A stretch of 64,000 bases of DNA from Pseudarthrobacter phenanthrenivorans (GCF_000813845.1 NZ_JWTB01000005.1:124001-188000); one strand, 5' to 3'. Positions 1-9,275 are shown, numbered from the stretch's first letter. A program made the numbers and translations. Notes: generated by a model not told the origin, from the sequence alone.

Positions 1-1
1 G

Positions 2-178
2 GAGGTCGACAAGATCAATGTGGACAGTGACCCTCTATACGATCCGTTTGTGCGGAGCGTCGCCCGGACGCTGGAAGATGGATTCCGAGGCCTCACTACG
101 CTGGCCCAGCTCGAGAATGTCATGCGCCCCATTTGGCGGGCGTACGACGACCATCATGGAGGAAGAGAACATGCCTGA
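2..178 (+). CDS. 3' end of an upstream gene (partial, unidentified)
   Basis: An open frame enters from the left edge and runs 58 codons to a TGA at 176-178, overlapping the start of the LacI gene by 8 bases. It reads like real protein (for example RSVARTLEDGF and NVMRPIWRAYDDHHG) and has no internal stop. The overlap with a gene that carries its own GGAGGA ribosome site suggests translational coupling with the regulator. I do not recognise the family from this C-terminal fragment. It probably belongs to the same catabolic operon. Confidence 0.5.
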   Translation, partial: EVDKINVDSDPLYDPFVRSVARTLEDGFRGLTTLAQLENVMRPIWRAYDDHHGGREHA

Positions 179-1181
179 TCTGAGTATCGACGTCGTTGCC
201 AAGGCAGCCGGTGTCCATCGATCAACGGTGTCCCGGGCGTTCTCACGCCCCGAAGCGGTGAAGAGTGAAACGCGCGAGCACATCCTGCGGGTCGCCGAGG
301 GACTCGGCTACACAATGAGCCCACTGGCCCAGGCGCTTCGTCGAAAAACCAGTACCTTCATCCCGCTGATCGTCCCTGACATCACCAACCCGTTCTTCGC
401 CGAGCTTGCCAAGACGATGACGCAGGCAGCCGACGAGCGGGGCTACCAGCTGCTGCTCTGCGTCACCAACGGAGACCCGGCCAAAACCGACGGATACTTC
501 ACCGCCATGCAGGCCATGTACGCCCCCTTCGGGATAGTTGCCCCCTCGACAAAGGTCGATACCGAGGCGCTGAAGCGTTTCGACTTCGGACACAAGGTCG
601 TTGTGATCGACCGCGTGGAGGGAGACGATTCGGTTCCCACGGTTACCGTCGACAGCCGCCGCGGAATCATGCTGGCCCTGGATCATCTGCACTCTTTGGG
701 TCACTCCTCGATCGGCTACGTTTCCGGTATCGCCGGAACGCACACAGCCCAGGACCGGATGGACGCTTATTTGGAACTGACTGCCGAGAGCGGGAGCGCA
801 CCTATCGTTCTGGACAGCGGGTCGGATCTGGACGCGGGCACCCGTGGAGCGGAGCACTTCCTGGAAATGGAGAACCCCCCGACGGCCATTATCGCGGCCA
901 ATGACATGGTCGCCTTTGCTGTGATATCGGCCCTCGGCCGAAGCGGTGTACGGGTACCCGAGGATGTATCGGTTATTGGGTTCGATGGTCTCGCTCTTGG
1001 AGCCAGGTTCAACCCCGCCCTGACGACCATCCGGCAGCCGATCGCCGACATGGGACATATCGCCATCGAACTGGCCGAGAAACAGAACGCGGACGGCTCC
1101 GTGGACCACATCGTTCTCGAGCCCGAGCTTCTGGTCCGCGGCTCCACCTCGGGCCCACGCACCTCAGGGCGACGCAAATGA
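171..1181 (+). CDS. LacI family transcriptional regulator
   Basis: This is a 336-residue DNA-binding repressor of the LacI/GalR family. The N-terminus holds the helix-turn-helix (IDVVAKAAGVHRSTVSRAF, about residues 5-23), followed by the hinge region and the periplasmic-binding-protein-like sensor domain (FIPLIVPDITNPFFAEL onward). I chose ATG 171 because GGAGGA lies 7-12 bases upstream and the protein then begins directly before the HTH; a longer reading frame from base 18 would add an unrelated basic extension. It overlaps the preceding partial gene and, by ATGA, the VOC gene after it. It probably controls the sugar-type genes that follow, perhaps through the repeats at 5139-5195, but that link is inference. 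The ligand is unknown. Confidence 0.9.
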   Translation: MPDLSIDVVAKAAGVHRSTVSRAFSRPEAVKSETREHILRVAEGLGYTMSPLAQALRRKTSTFIPLIVPDITNPFFAELAKTMTQAADERGYQLLLCVTNGDPAKTDGYFTAMQAMYAPFGIVAPSTKVDTEALKRFDFGHKVVVIDRVEGDDSVPTVTVDSRRGIMLALDHLHSLGHSSIGYVSGIAGTHTAQDRMDAYLELTAESGSAPIVLDSGSDLDAGTRGAEHFLEMENPPTAIIAANDMVAFAVISALGRSGVRVPEDVSVIGFDGLALGARFNPALTTIRQPIADMGHIAIELAEKQNADGSVDHIVLEPELLVRGSTSGPRTSGRRK

Positions 1182-1744
1182 CCGGGGGACAGGGACAGCC
1201 GCTCCGGCGTCTCCCGGGGCTGCGCCACACTGACCACGTCGGCCTTACCGTTCCAAACCTTGAGGAAGGCATCCGGTTCTTCGTCGATGTGCTGGGCGCT
1301 GAGGAGCTGTACCGCTCCGAACGAGGACCCGACGAAAAATTCATGCCCATTAACTTCGACGTCCCGGCAGATGCCAAACTCACGCTGGCCATGCTGCGCC
1401 TGCCCCCGAACCTTAACATCGAGCTCTTCGAATGGAGCGGCACGGGACGGCGCGATGCGCCACCGCGGCACTGCGACGCCGGAGGGCACCATTTGTGCTT
1501 CATCGTGGACGACGTCGATGAAGCGATCACGGTGCTGCAGCAGGCCCCCGGGGTGCGGGTGCTTGGTGAACGCAAGGAAGTCGCCGGTGACAGCCCCCGC
1601 GTCGCCGGGAACCGCTGGACCTACTTCGTCACCCCCTGGGGGTTGCTCATGGAGATCGTGGACCGGTCCCGCGTCGCAGACCCGCCCCGGCTGGTCGGTC
1701 CTGCGGACTGGACAGCAGACCAAACACTTCAGAAAGGATCTTGA
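1178..1744 (+). CDS. VOC (glyoxalase/dioxygenase fold) family protein
   Basis: This 188-residue protein has the vicinal-oxygen-chelate fold: an N-terminal beta-alpha unit (LRHTDHVGLTVPNLEEGIRFF) and a C-terminal unit ending in TPWGLLMEIVDR. The His in TDHVG, the His in GGHHLCF and the Glu in LMEIV are placed like VOC metal ligands. The substrate cannot be read from the sequence; family members isomerise, open or modify oxygenated carbon skeletons. The start ATG overlaps the LacI stop (ATGA), and the next gene begins 3 bases after this one ends, so the genes are an operon. Its position between a regulator and a xylose-isomerase-like enzyme suggests it acts on a sugar-derived intermediate. Confidence 0.85.
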   Translation: MTGGQGQPLRRLPGLRHTDHVGLTVPNLEEGIRFFVDVLGAEELYRSERGPDEKFMPINFDVPADAKLTLAMLRLPPNLNIELFEWSGTGRRDAPPRHCDAGGHHLCFIVDDVDEAITVLQQAPGVRVLGERKEVAGDSPRVAGNRWTYFVTPWGLLMEIVDRSRVADPPRLVGPADWTADQTLQKGS

Positions 1745-1747
1745 GCA

Positions 1748-2650
1748 ATGCGGCTAGCGGGTCACACACTAGGCACCCCGAACCACACGGTTCCCCAGGC
1801 ACTCAAACTCTTCCGGGCCGCAGGGCTCGATGCCGCCGAAGTCATCTACCAGGACGACTACACGTCCGGATTGCCTCTTGGTGACCGACGCGCGGCGATG
1901 GAAGCACTGCAAGCCGCCGAAGGCGAGGGCGTACCCATCGTCGGCTTGACGCCCTACACCACAGCCATCAACTCACTGGACGATGTGGAATGGCGTCAAG
2001 GGGTCGATGAGTTCCGTGGCGCCATCGAGACCGCGCACCTGCTCGGCGCTGACCGGGTCCGTGTGTATGCCGGCGCCTGGCACCCGGGCGACAGCGAACA
2101 CGCGGCACGATGGGGGCAACTGCGTCAGGCATTGGAAACACTCGCGCCCGAAGCCGACCAGGCCGGTGTTCGCCTCTGCGTGGAAAACCACTTCGGCACT
2201 ATGACCCAGACCGCGGCAGACACCGCCGCCCTCGTCCGGGAAATAGCACACCCCGCCGTCCGTGTTCTCTACGATCAGGCGAACCTGACCTTCACGCACG
2301 ACGAAACGTTCGAACAGGCCTTTGCTGTTCAAGGTGATCTCATTGGTCACGTGCATGTAAAGGACCTGGTCTTCACGGATCCCAACGCAGCATTCCGCGC
2401 CACGGAAACGGCCCGGGTCAACGCCTCCGAGCGGGCCGTCAGGTCCCGTGTCGTGGGAAGCGGCGTCGTTCCGTGGTCGCAAATCCTCGCCGCGTTGCTG
2501 CAGCACGGCTACGACGACGTCCTGAGCATCGAACTCGAGTACCGCTGGCACCCCCAGGACCTCCCTGTGCCCGAGGACGGCTTCCGCGAATCTGCCGCCG
2601 TCCTGCGCTCAATGCTCTCCAATCTGGCTGAAATAAGGAACGCTCGATGA
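1748..2650 (+). CDS. Sugar phosphate isomerase/epimerase (xylose isomerase-like TIM barrel)
   Basis: This 300-residue protein belongs to the AP-endonuclease-2/xylose-isomerase-like TIM-barrel family. Visible features are the barrel strands HTLGTPNHTVPQALKLFRAAG, a metal-site pattern with Glu in LCVENHFG, Asp in VLYDQANL, the HVHVKD motif and a late Glu in LSIELEYRWHP. These match the divalent-metal ligands of the family. Members epimerise, isomerise or dehydrate keto-sugars and cyclitols; the exact reaction is not deducible. It starts 3 bases after the VOC gene and overlaps the following Gfo/Idh dehydrogenase by 4 bases (ATGA). A dehydrogenase beside this type of barrel is the usual arrangement in inositol-like and 3-keto-sugar pathways. 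Confidence 0.87.
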   Translation: MRLAGHTLGTPNHTVPQALKLFRAAGLDAAEVIYQDDYTSGLPLGDRRAAMEALQAAEGEGVPIVGLTPYTTAINSLDDVEWRQGVDEFRGAIETAHLLGADRVRVYAGAWHPGDSEHAARWGQLRQALETLAPEADQAGVRLCVENHFGTMTQTAADTAALVREIAHPAVRVLYDQANLTFTHDETFEQAFAVQGDLIGHVHVKDLVFTDPNAAFRATETARVNASERAVRSRVVGSGVVPWSQILAALLQHGYDDVLSIELEYRWHPQDLPVPEDGFRESAAVLRSMLSNLAEIRNAR

Positions 2651-3639
2651 ACACCAACCGTCTCCGCGTCGGAGTTATCGGCGCAGGCAATATCGCCACC
2701 ATTGCCCAATTGCCCACCCTCGTACAACGCAATGACGTGGAACTGGCTGCCCTGGTGTCCCGGCGCGATGACCCCAGCAGCCTGGTCAGGCGCTGGGGAT
2801 TCGGCGCCGCCTACAAGAGCGTGGAGGACATGCTGGCCTCGCAGGAATTGGATGCAGTCTTCGTACTCACGCCACGATCCGAGCACGCCCACGCCGTGCA
2901 GCTGTGCCTCAGCCGTGATGTCGACGTGTTCTGCGAAAAACCATTGGCGCCGGCAACCGATGAGGCCGAACGCCTTGCAGATCTTGCCGACCAGCGGGGC
3001 CGAGTGCTGATGGTCGACTTCAACCGCCGCTACGCCCCCGTCTACACCGCCGGCAGGGACATTTTTGGTGAGAAAGGAGCCACCTTCTGCGTCGCCCAGA
3101 AGAACCGCCCGGGATCCGAATACCGTGCGACCTTCGAAAATGCCATCCACATGGTTGATCTCCTCCGCTGGTACTGTGGCGGCGAACCCGTGGACGTCGC
3201 CGCCCATGCCGCCGGGGAGGACCCCTGGGAAGAAGACGGCGTCGCAGCGACCATCCGCTTCAGCACCGGAAATACGGGCCTTCTGATGGCAGCCCGTACG
3301 GCAGGAGCGTGGAACGAGAAGCTCGACGCCTACGGTGACGGGAAGACAGTGGAGGTCAGGGCGCCTGAAACAGTCTCGACCACGGTCAAGGGAGTCACCA
3401 CATCCCGGGAACTCAGCGCCGAGGCGTACGGCTGGGCCACAGCCACGGACACCCTCGGATTCTCCGCCGCCGTTCACCATTTCCTTGACCGCGTCGCAGA
3501 CAGGGCACAGCCACTGACCTCCGGCCGTGAGGCTGTTCACACCCAACGCCTGCTCGACCGGATCCTCGCCGCATCCGGTCTGCCGACAGAAGAACAAGCC
3601 GGCCGGGAATGGGCCAGCCACGCAGTGAACGCAAGCTGA
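2647..3639 (+). CDS. Gfo/Idh/MocA family oxidoreductase
   Basis: This is a 330-residue NAD(P)-dependent dehydrogenase. The N-terminal Rossmann fold is marked by VGVIGAGNIATIAQLP (residues 8-23), the motif FCEKPLA that carries the family lysine, and the conserved substrate-side sequence AIHMVDLLRW. Family members oxidise sugars, sugar acids or inositols at a ring hydroxyl. It overlaps the TIM-barrel gene by ATGA, so the two are translationally coupled and probably catalyse consecutive steps. It is distantly related to a second Gfo/Idh protein at 8289-9275 but is not a close copy of it. After its stop there is a short gap before the MFS gene. Confidence 0.9.
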   Translation: MNTNRLRVGVIGAGNIATIAQLPTLVQRNDVELAALVSRRDDPSSLVRRWGFGAAYKSVEDMLASQELDAVFVLTPRSEHAHAVQLCLSRDVDVFCEKPLAPATDEAERLADLADQRGRVLMVDFNRRYAPVYTAGRDIFGEKGATFCVAQKNRPGSEYRATFENAIHMVDLLRWYCGGEPVDVAAHAAGEDPWEEDGVAATIRFSTGNTGLLMAARTAGAWNEKLDAYGDGKTVEVRAPETVSTTVKGVTTSRELSAEAYGWATATDTLGFSAAVHHFLDRVADRAQPLTSGREAVHTQRLLDRILAASGLPTEEQAGREWASHAVNAS

Positions 3640-3778
3640 ACAGCCTGGCTCGCCCATCCCCTCGGGTTAGGTCTCACATCGAGAGCTTTTGAACCGCGCC
3701 CTGCAGACATCCCAAAGCATAAGGAGGCACAAAATAGGTCCGAACTGCCTCCACCAGAGCCACCGGAAGATCGGGGGA

Positions 3779-5005
3779 GTGGGACGGCAACCACTGCGAG
3801 GGCGGCTCGCCCCGCTCGTTGGCATCCTGCTGGTCGCGTTCAGCGCAAGACAGGCGGTTTCCGCGGTGTCCCCGCTCCTTGGTCCCATAAGCGAGGACCT
3901 GCCCCTTGACGCGGTGACGACGGGGATCCTTGGAATGCTGCCGACCGCCGGCTTCGCAGCAATGGGATTCCTGGCCCTCCCTCTTATCCGCCGAATGCAG
4001 CCCGAATACCTGCTGCTGGCTTCAATCCTGATGACAACCCTCGGCCAGGTTGGACGCGCACTGGGGTGGACTACCTCCGTCTTTCTGGCGTTCACCTCGA
4101 TCGCCATGCTGGGGATGGGTGTAGTAAATGTCGTGATACCGCCCCTGCTGATGAAGTATTTCCCCGATAAAACCGGGCTCCTCCCTGCCCTACACGTGAC
4201 ACTCCTCGCCGTCAGCACCGCCGTGGCCGCCCGAGCGGCCATACCCTTGGCCGGGCTGTATGGCTGGCGGTTTTCCATCGGCATTTGGGCGGCAATCAGC
4301 GCGGCCGCCGCAGTACCCTGGCTGATGGTCCTCGCAGCCAGGGGTACGGCTGCCCAGGCCAGGAAACCTCCATGCAGCGAAGTACCGGCGCCCCGCACCA
4401 GTGTGATCAAGCCCTGGCGATCACCGATTGGCTGGGGTACAGCGCTAATCTTCGCGGGTTGCTCGAGCAACACGTTTGCGGCAATCACATGGCTTCCGGT
4501 CGTTCTTGTGGACCGAGGGATGAGTCCGGAAACCGCCGGATTCATGTTGGCGCTCTATTCCATCCTCGGCCTGCCGGTCGGCCTCGTTGTGCCTCTTGCC
4601 GTGGTGAGGATGCCTCGCCCGCTACCTATTGCAGTCCTGTTCGTCGTCACATTCGCCGTCGGCTATGGAGGCATCCTCTTTGCTCCAATAACTTCCGCGT
4701 CAGTGTGGGTGGCTATCGCCGGGCTGGGCCAAGGCGCCTACTCCTTCGCGTTCACCATGATCAACAGGCGGGCACGAACACAAACCGGGTCGGGAGCACT
4801 CTCCGGATTCGCGCAGGGAGTCGGCTACACCCTCGCAAGCCTCGGCCCATTCCTTTTTGGTCTCCTGCATCAGCCGGGGGACCACTGGCTACCATCATTC
4901 AGCATGCTCGGAGGCTGGCTCATGGTATTTGCCGTGGGAGCCCTCATGATCAACAGGCCCCGCGTGCTTGAAGATGCACTCCCGGCCGGCGCGGTCCGGC
5001 GTTGA
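3779..5005 (+). CDS. MFS transporter, CynX/NimT type
   Basis: This is an integral membrane carrier of about 408 residues with 11-12 hydrophobic segments and the opening RLAPLVGILLVAFSARQAV that is typical of the CynX/NimT branch of the major facilitator superfamily. The substrate is not known; relatives move cyanate, nitroimidazoles or small organic acids. The start is uncertain. GTG 3779 follows GGGGGA and gives a family-typical N-terminus. A TTG at 3689 in the same frame would add 30 polar residues. A strong AAGGAGG at 3721-3727 has only an ATA codon at the right distance. It follows the dehydrogenase on the same strand and probably belongs to the same operon. Confidence 0.82.
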   Translation: MGRQPLRGRLAPLVGILLVAFSARQAVSAVSPLLGPISEDLPLDAVTTGILGMLPTAGFAAMGFLALPLIRRMQPEYLLLASILMTTLGQVGRALGWTTSVFLAFTSIAMLGMGVVNVVIPPLLMKYFPDKTGLLPALHVTLLAVSTAVAARAAIPLAGLYGWRFSIGIWAAISAAAAVPWLMVLAARGTAAQARKPPCSEVPAPRTSVIKPWRSPIGWGTALIFAGCSSNTFAAITWLPVVLVDRGMSPETAGFMLALYSILGLPVGLVVPLAVVRMPRPLPIAVLFVVTFAVGYGGILFAPITSASVWVAIAGLGQGAYSFAFTMINRRARTQTGSGALSGFAQGVGYTLASLGPFLFGLLHQPGDHWLPSFSMLGGWLMVFAVGALMINRPRVLEDALPAGAVRR

Positions 5006-5105
5006 AGAAGTATGGACTTCGGCGATCCCCGACACCGGCAACCGACATGAGTTAGCCGTCTCGGTGACCGGAGCCAGGAGCTCCGAGCACGGACCTGAGT
5101 AAGTC

Positions 5106-5195
5106 TTGACAGAGCCTGTTCCCGACCCTATCTTTATTGCAACCGATCTCAGCAACCGATCTCAATGTCTGATCGGATAAATGCAACCGATCTCA
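5106..5195 (+). promoter_or_regulatory. Promoter with three operator-like repeats upstream of the ABC importer
   Basis: TTGACA at 5106-5111 and TATCTT at 5129-5134 are separated by exactly 17 bases and form a near-consensus promoter. Directly downstream, the 13-mer GCAACCGATCTCA occurs at 5139-5151, 5152-5164 and 5183-5195. The first two are in tandem. The third is 31 bases (about three helical turns) after the second and touches the ribosome site AAGGAGAG. CCGATC (5156-5161) and GATCGG (5171-5176) add an inverted element. This arrangement fits repressor binding over and after the transcription start. The LacI protein at 171-1181 is the obvious candidate, by inference. Confidence 0.75.
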
Positions 5196-5208
5196 AAGGA
5201 GAGATGAA

Positions 5209-6468
5209 ATGATTAGAGCTGCAAGTACTTTGACCGCCGTGGCGGTTGCCGCGGCGCTGCTCACCGGCTGCTCAGGCAGTTCCGGCGAGTCCGGCAGCAA
5301 CGAGGACGGTCCCGTCACGTTGACGTACTGGGACTTCATGGACCCCAGCCAGAACAACCCGCGGGCTGCCGCGCTGAAGCAGAATCTCGAGAACTTTCAC
5401 AAGGAAAATCCCAACATCACGGTTCAGCTGTCGACTGTTTCTTTCGGGGACATGATCAGCAGGCTTCCGCAGGCAGCGGCAGCCGGGCAGACACCGGACG
5501 TCGTGAAGATGTTCGCTCCGGTCGTTCCCCAAATTGCTGCTGCGCAGGTTTACCAGCCGCTTCCTGATGAGGCTAAGCAGATCACTGACTGGTTGCGCCC
5601 GGTGGACAAGCTGGCGGACAAGGACGGGAAGCAAGTGGCCGTCCCCTACGACTACCGCACCTGCACGCTCTATTACAACGACAAGATCCTCAAGCAGATC
5701 GGAGCTGCCGTACCCACCACCTGGGACCAGGTCGTCGAGGTTGCCGGAAAAGCAGCGAAGGCCGGGTTCACAGGGTTTGGGACCGGGTTCTCCGGGGTCG
5801 ACAACTCGGCAATCATCTCGACCTTCTTCGATTGCTTCATGAGCGAGGTGGGGCAGGACATCTCCAATCAGGACGGCAAAGCCAGCTTCAACACTGAAAA
5901 GGGCAAAGAATTCGCCGATTTCCTCGTGAAGCTCAAAAAAGCAGGAGGCATGCCGCCGAGCGTTGTGGGGGACCAGTACTCGACGGTGGCTGACGGCCTC
6001 CAAAACGGCACGGTTGCCATGTCTGCCCTCGGAACGGAACGCCTCTTGACCCTGCAGAAGGCCAACCCTGACATCAAGTCCGCCCCCCTGCCCAAAACCT
6101 CAAACGGCTCGGATAAGGGATCGACGTTTGGTTGGACCCTTGGCATCGGTGCCGGAAGCAAGCATGCCAAGGCTGCCTGGAAGTTCATCGAATACATGAC
6201 CAGCCCGAAAGCCGGGGCGCTCATGGCAACCGGGGGCGACGTCCCCACACGCTCGTCGACGTTCCAGGAGCCTTACTTCACCACTCCAGAGGCCAAGACC
6301 GTGCTGGACGTCAGTAACTTCGTCAAAGATCACAGCGAGCCGCACACCTACCCGGATAACTGGATTGCCATTGCCAGTGGCCTTGCCAACGCCGGACAGC
6401 AGCTGTATCTGAACAACTCCTCGGCGGATGAGTTCATGAAGGCGGCGCAGGACGCGGCCAACAAGTGA
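5209..6468 (+). CDS. ABC transporter substrate-binding lipoprotein (sugar type)
   Basis: This 419-residue extracellular solute-binding protein of the family-1 (MalE-like) class has a lipoprotein signal: a charged start, a hydrophobic stretch, and the lipobox LLTGC with Cys21 as the lipidated residue. The mature domain shows family features such as TLTYWDFMDPSQ near the start, VAVPYDYRTCTLYYND in the middle and AAWKFIEYMTSP near the end. It captures a carbohydrate-like ligand for the two permeases that follow. The ATG has AAGGAGAG about 7 bases upstream, adjoining the third repeat of the regulatory region. The gap to the permease gene is 55 bases. No ATPase gene is present nearby. Confidence 0.93.
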   Translation: MIRAASTLTAVAVAAALLTGCSGSSGESGSNEDGPVTLTYWDFMDPSQNNPRAAALKQNLENFHKENPNITVQLSTVSFGDMISRLPQAAAAGQTPDVVKMFAPVVPQIAAAQVYQPLPDEAKQITDWLRPVDKLADKDGKQVAVPYDYRTCTLYYNDKILKQIGAAVPTTWDQVVEVAGKAAKAGFTGFGTGFSGVDNSAIISTFFDCFMSEVGQDISNQDGKASFNTEKGKEFADFLVKLKKAGGMPPSVVGDQYSTVADGLQNGTVAMSALGTERLLTLQKANPDIKSAPLPKTSNGSDKGSTFGWTLGIGAGSKHAKAAWKFIEYMTSPKAGALMATGGDVPTRSSTFQEPYFTTPEAKTVLDVSNFVKDHSEPHTYPDNWIAIASGLANAGQQLYLNNSSADEFMKAAQDAANK

Positions 6469-6523
6469 ACCCCTTCCCCGACAGGAGTAACCACGTAACC
6501 CTGGTCCCAGGAAAGCGAACCCC

Positions 6524-7438
6524 ATGTCAGTGACACAAGAACAACGCGCAGTTCGGAGCACCAAACCCCGCATCCGGCCTGCACGGAAGGACCGGGCCGT
6601 CTGGCTCTACGTCGTCCCGGTCGTTTCCGTCTTCCTTTTCGTCTTCGTCGGCCCCCTGCTCTTCACAGCTTGGACGGCGCTCCACGACACCACGTATTAC
6701 CAGATCAAGGACTTCTCCGGACTGAAGTCGTTCACCAGACTGTTCTCCGACCAAGACCTTCCCAAGCAGATCGGCACCACTCTTGCGTTCTCGCTTGGCG
6801 CCCTGGCTATCGCCTTACCGCTCGGCTTTGCCTCCGCGGTCGTCCTGAATAAGATCATCCGCTTCAAGCGGACGGTGCGGAGCCTGTTCCTGCTTCCGTG
6901 GCTGATGTCCCAGGCAACCGTAGGCACTCTTTGGCTGTGGTTCCTCAATCCCACCTATGGGCCGGGGACTGCCATCACCAAAGCCCTTGGTTTCGGGCCT
7001 GCCGATGCCTTCTCCACACCGGGTTCGGCGCTGGTGGCTTTAACACTCATCACCGCGTGGTGGTCCTATCCCCAGGCGATGGTCCTCTTCCTCGGGGCGC
7101 TTCAGACTGTGCCAACCGAACTTTACGAAAGCCTGCGGGTGGACGGCGGAAACGCTTGGCAGGGATTCGTGAACATCACCCTTCCCTTCCTTCGGAACAC
7201 CATCGTTTCGGTCGTTGTCGTCCTGCTAATGCTGTACGTGCAAATGGTGACCATCATCCTGGTCACCACCCGTGGCGGCCCGCTGGGTGGAACGGAAACC
7301 CTCTCGATGAGGGTGTTCAACAAGACGTTCCAGGACTTTGACCTCTCTGGCGCCTCGGCCGCAGCAATTTTGCTCTTCGCGATCAACATCGCCTTGACCC
7401 TGGTAGCGATCCGCTTCCGACGGAAGGAATCTCTGTGA
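6524..7438 (+). CDS. ABC transporter permease (MalF type)
   Basis: This 304-residue inner-membrane permease has about six transmembrane segments, starting with LYVVPVVSVFLFVFVGPLL after a basic N-terminus. The cytoplasmic EAA loop that docks the ATPase is visible as ESLRVDGGNAWQGFVNITLP (family pattern EAAxxDGAxxxxxFxxIxLP). It forms the translocation pore with the next gene, whose GTG start overlaps this stop by 4 bases. The binding protein upstream and the dehydrogenase downstream place it in a sugar or polyol uptake operon. Confidence 0.93.
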   Translation: MSVTQEQRAVRSTKPRIRPARKDRAVWLYVVPVVSVFLFVFVGPLLFTAWTALHDTTYYQIKDFSGLKSFTRLFSDQDLPKQIGTTLAFSLGALAIALPLGFASAVVLNKIIRFKRTVRSLFLLPWLMSQATVGTLWLWFLNPTYGPGTAITKALGFGPADAFSTPGSALVALTLITAWWSYPQAMVLFLGALQTVPTELYESLRVDGGNAWQGFVNITLPFLRNTIVSVVVVLLMLYVQMVTIILVTTRGGPLGGTETLSMRVFNKTFQDFDLSGASAAAILLFAINIALTLVAIRFRRKESL

Positions 7439-8292
7439 CTGCCACCATTCCGGCCCGCCGCCGGCCCGGGCACATTCTGCGGCGGCTGCCCATCTGGGCA
7501 GTCGTCGCCGTAACAGCGGCCCTGGTCCTGCCTCCGGTCCTATGGATTTTGTCGACGTCCCTGAAAACCGACGCGAACACGGTGGCTTTCCCACCTGTGT
7601 GGATCCCGGACCCGTTCTCGTTCGACAGCTACGGCGGACTGTTCACCTCCACCAACATCCGCTTCTTCCTCAACTCGCTGATCTACGCCATCGGTTCGAT
7701 CATCCTGGCCCTCGCGGTCTGCGTCCCCGCAGCCTATGTCGCGACCCGCTACCGGGGGCGCAGCATGGAAAGCCTCATGACCGGCATCCTCGTATTGTCC
7801 ATGGTTCCTGGCGTCGTGGTCTTCATTGCCCTCTACTCGATGTTCGTCAAGACCGCACTCATTAATACCTACCCTCTGTTGATCGTGGTCTACACCGGGA
7901 TCATCTGCGGACAGACGATCCTGTTCCTGCGCAACTTCATCGAAAACATCCCCGTGGAAATCGAGGAAGCAGCAGCAATCGATGGCTGCAGCCGACGCCA
8001 AATTCTTCTGCGAATCGTGCTGCCCCTGATCCGCCCAGGGATTGCCGCCGTCGCGATCTTCATCTTCGTCTTTGTCTGGAACGACTTCCTCGTCGGAACC
8101 GTCCTGGCAACAACCGAAGACATGAAAACGGTGCAAAACGGCATCGTCCGATACATCTCCACCGGTTTCGGCAACTTCTGGGCGGCCTTCGGGGCCTTCG
8201 TTATCGTCGCATTCCTTCCCGTCCTTGCCATCTTCGCCGCCTTCCAGCGCTGGTTCATCGCCGGCCTGACCTCCGGTGGAGTCAAATCATGA
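7435..8292 (+). CDS. ABC transporter permease (MalG type)
   Basis: This 285-residue membrane protein is the second permease of the importer. It starts at GTG 7435, which overlaps the stop of the first permease (GTGA), and has about six membrane segments. The EAA loop reads EIEEAAAIDGCSRRQILLRI, with the conserved EAAxxDG core. The C-terminus FIAGLTSGGVKS matches the usual end of MalG-like permeases. Its own stop overlaps the start of the next dehydrogenase (ATGA), so uptake and the first oxidation are translationally coupled. Confidence 0.93.
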   Translation: MTATIPARRRPGHILRRLPIWAVVAVTAALVLPPVLWILSTSLKTDANTVAFPPVWIPDPFSFDSYGGLFTSTNIRFFLNSLIYAIGSIILALAVCVPAAYVATRYRGRSMESLMTGILVLSMVPGVVVFIALYSMFVKTALINTYPLLIVVYTGIICGQTILFLRNFIENIPVEIEEAAAIDGCSRRQILLRIVLPLIRPGIAAVAIFIFVFVWNDFLVGTVLATTEDMKTVQNGIVRYISTGFGNFWAAFGAFVIVAFLPVLAIFAAFQRWFIAGLTSGGVKS

Positions 8293-9275
8293 TTTCAACG
8301 AATCCAGTTCCGCGCGTCGCCGTCGTCGGAGCAGCCGGCTGGGCCGGATCACGACACGCACGGGCATTCGCCACGGCGGGTGCCGACGTCACGGTTCTTG
8401 TTGAGAAGGACGACCGGGCTTCCCCACTCGCCCGGGAGTTGGATGCAACGGTGGTAGCCAGCACCGAAGCGCTCCGCCCGGAACACGCCGACCTCGTGGC
8501 CGTCGCACTGCCGACCACCATCCAACCTGCTATCTGCGCGGACCTGCTGAACCGCGGCTTCCGCGTGCTCACCGAAAAACCGGTCGCCGCAGACGCAGAA
8601 GGCGCCGCTGTCCTTGCCGCCGCGTCCGGTGTCAACGAACGCCTGATGATCGGATACACCCTCCACCAGCACCCAGCAGCTTCCCTCGTCTCCCAATGGG
8701 TGGGCAACAACGAGGTAATCGCCGTGTCCGTCCGCTCCGTAGCCCACAAACAGAACGTCAACTCCTGGCGAGCTGACCCGAAGGAGGGCGGCGTCGCCGT
8801 CGTCAACGGCATCCACGCCATCGAGTTAGTCTCATCATGGTTCGATGGCGACCCAAAAGTCCTCGCCACAAGCTCCAGCAGCAGCCTGTACGGCTCGCCG
8901 GTACCAGAACACGTAGTCACCGACATAGAATTTCCCGCAGGTGCCTTGTTCCATCTGCAGAGCTACTGGTCTCCCTGGCAGGAACCGCAAGGACTCAACC
9001 AGGGGGACTGGAGCCTCACCATCGATGTACTCGCCCGTGACGGACGGATCTTGTGGGCCAACGACACCGTGCACGTCTGGAACCGGGACGGAAACCACGA
9101 CACAACATCGTTCGCCCCCTCCGACCTCTTCCTACGCCAGGCAGAGGCCGCCCTTAAGTTCTGCACCGGCGAGCCCCCAGCCGTTACGTTCACCCAAGCG
9201 CTCCGGGCCACCGCAATCGCCGATGAAGTTGTGGCTGCGGCAGCTTCTCGCGCCAAGGACGCGGCCGCCCACTAG
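8289..9275 (+). CDS. Gfo/Idh/MocA family oxidoreductase
   Basis: This 328-residue dehydrogenase has an N-terminal Rossmann motif (VAVVGAAGWAGSRHARAF), the family lysine in VLTEKPVAAD, and the substrate-domain motif VNGIHAIELVSSWF with a conserved His. It is likely NAD(P)-dependent and acts on a sugar or polyol carried in by the ABC transporter, because its ATG overlaps the permease stop. It is the second enzyme of this family in the cluster (the other is at 2647-3639), suggesting two oxidation steps or two diastereomeric substrates. Confidence 0.9.
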   Translation: MISTNPVPRVAVVGAAGWAGSRHARAFATAGADVTVLVEKDDRASPLARELDATVVASTEALRPEHADLVAVALPTTIQPAICADLLNRGFRVLTEKPVAADAEGAAVLAAASGVNERLMIGYTLHQHPAASLVSQWVGNNEVIAVSVRSVAHKQNVNSWRADPKEGGVAVVNGIHAIELVSSWFDGDPKVLATSSSSSLYGSPVPEHVVTDIEFPAGALFHLQSYWSPWQEPQGLNQGDWSLTIDVLARDGRILWANDTVHVWNRDGNHDTTSFAPSDLFLRQAEAALKFCTGEPPAVTFTQALRATAIADEVVAAAASRAKDAAAH

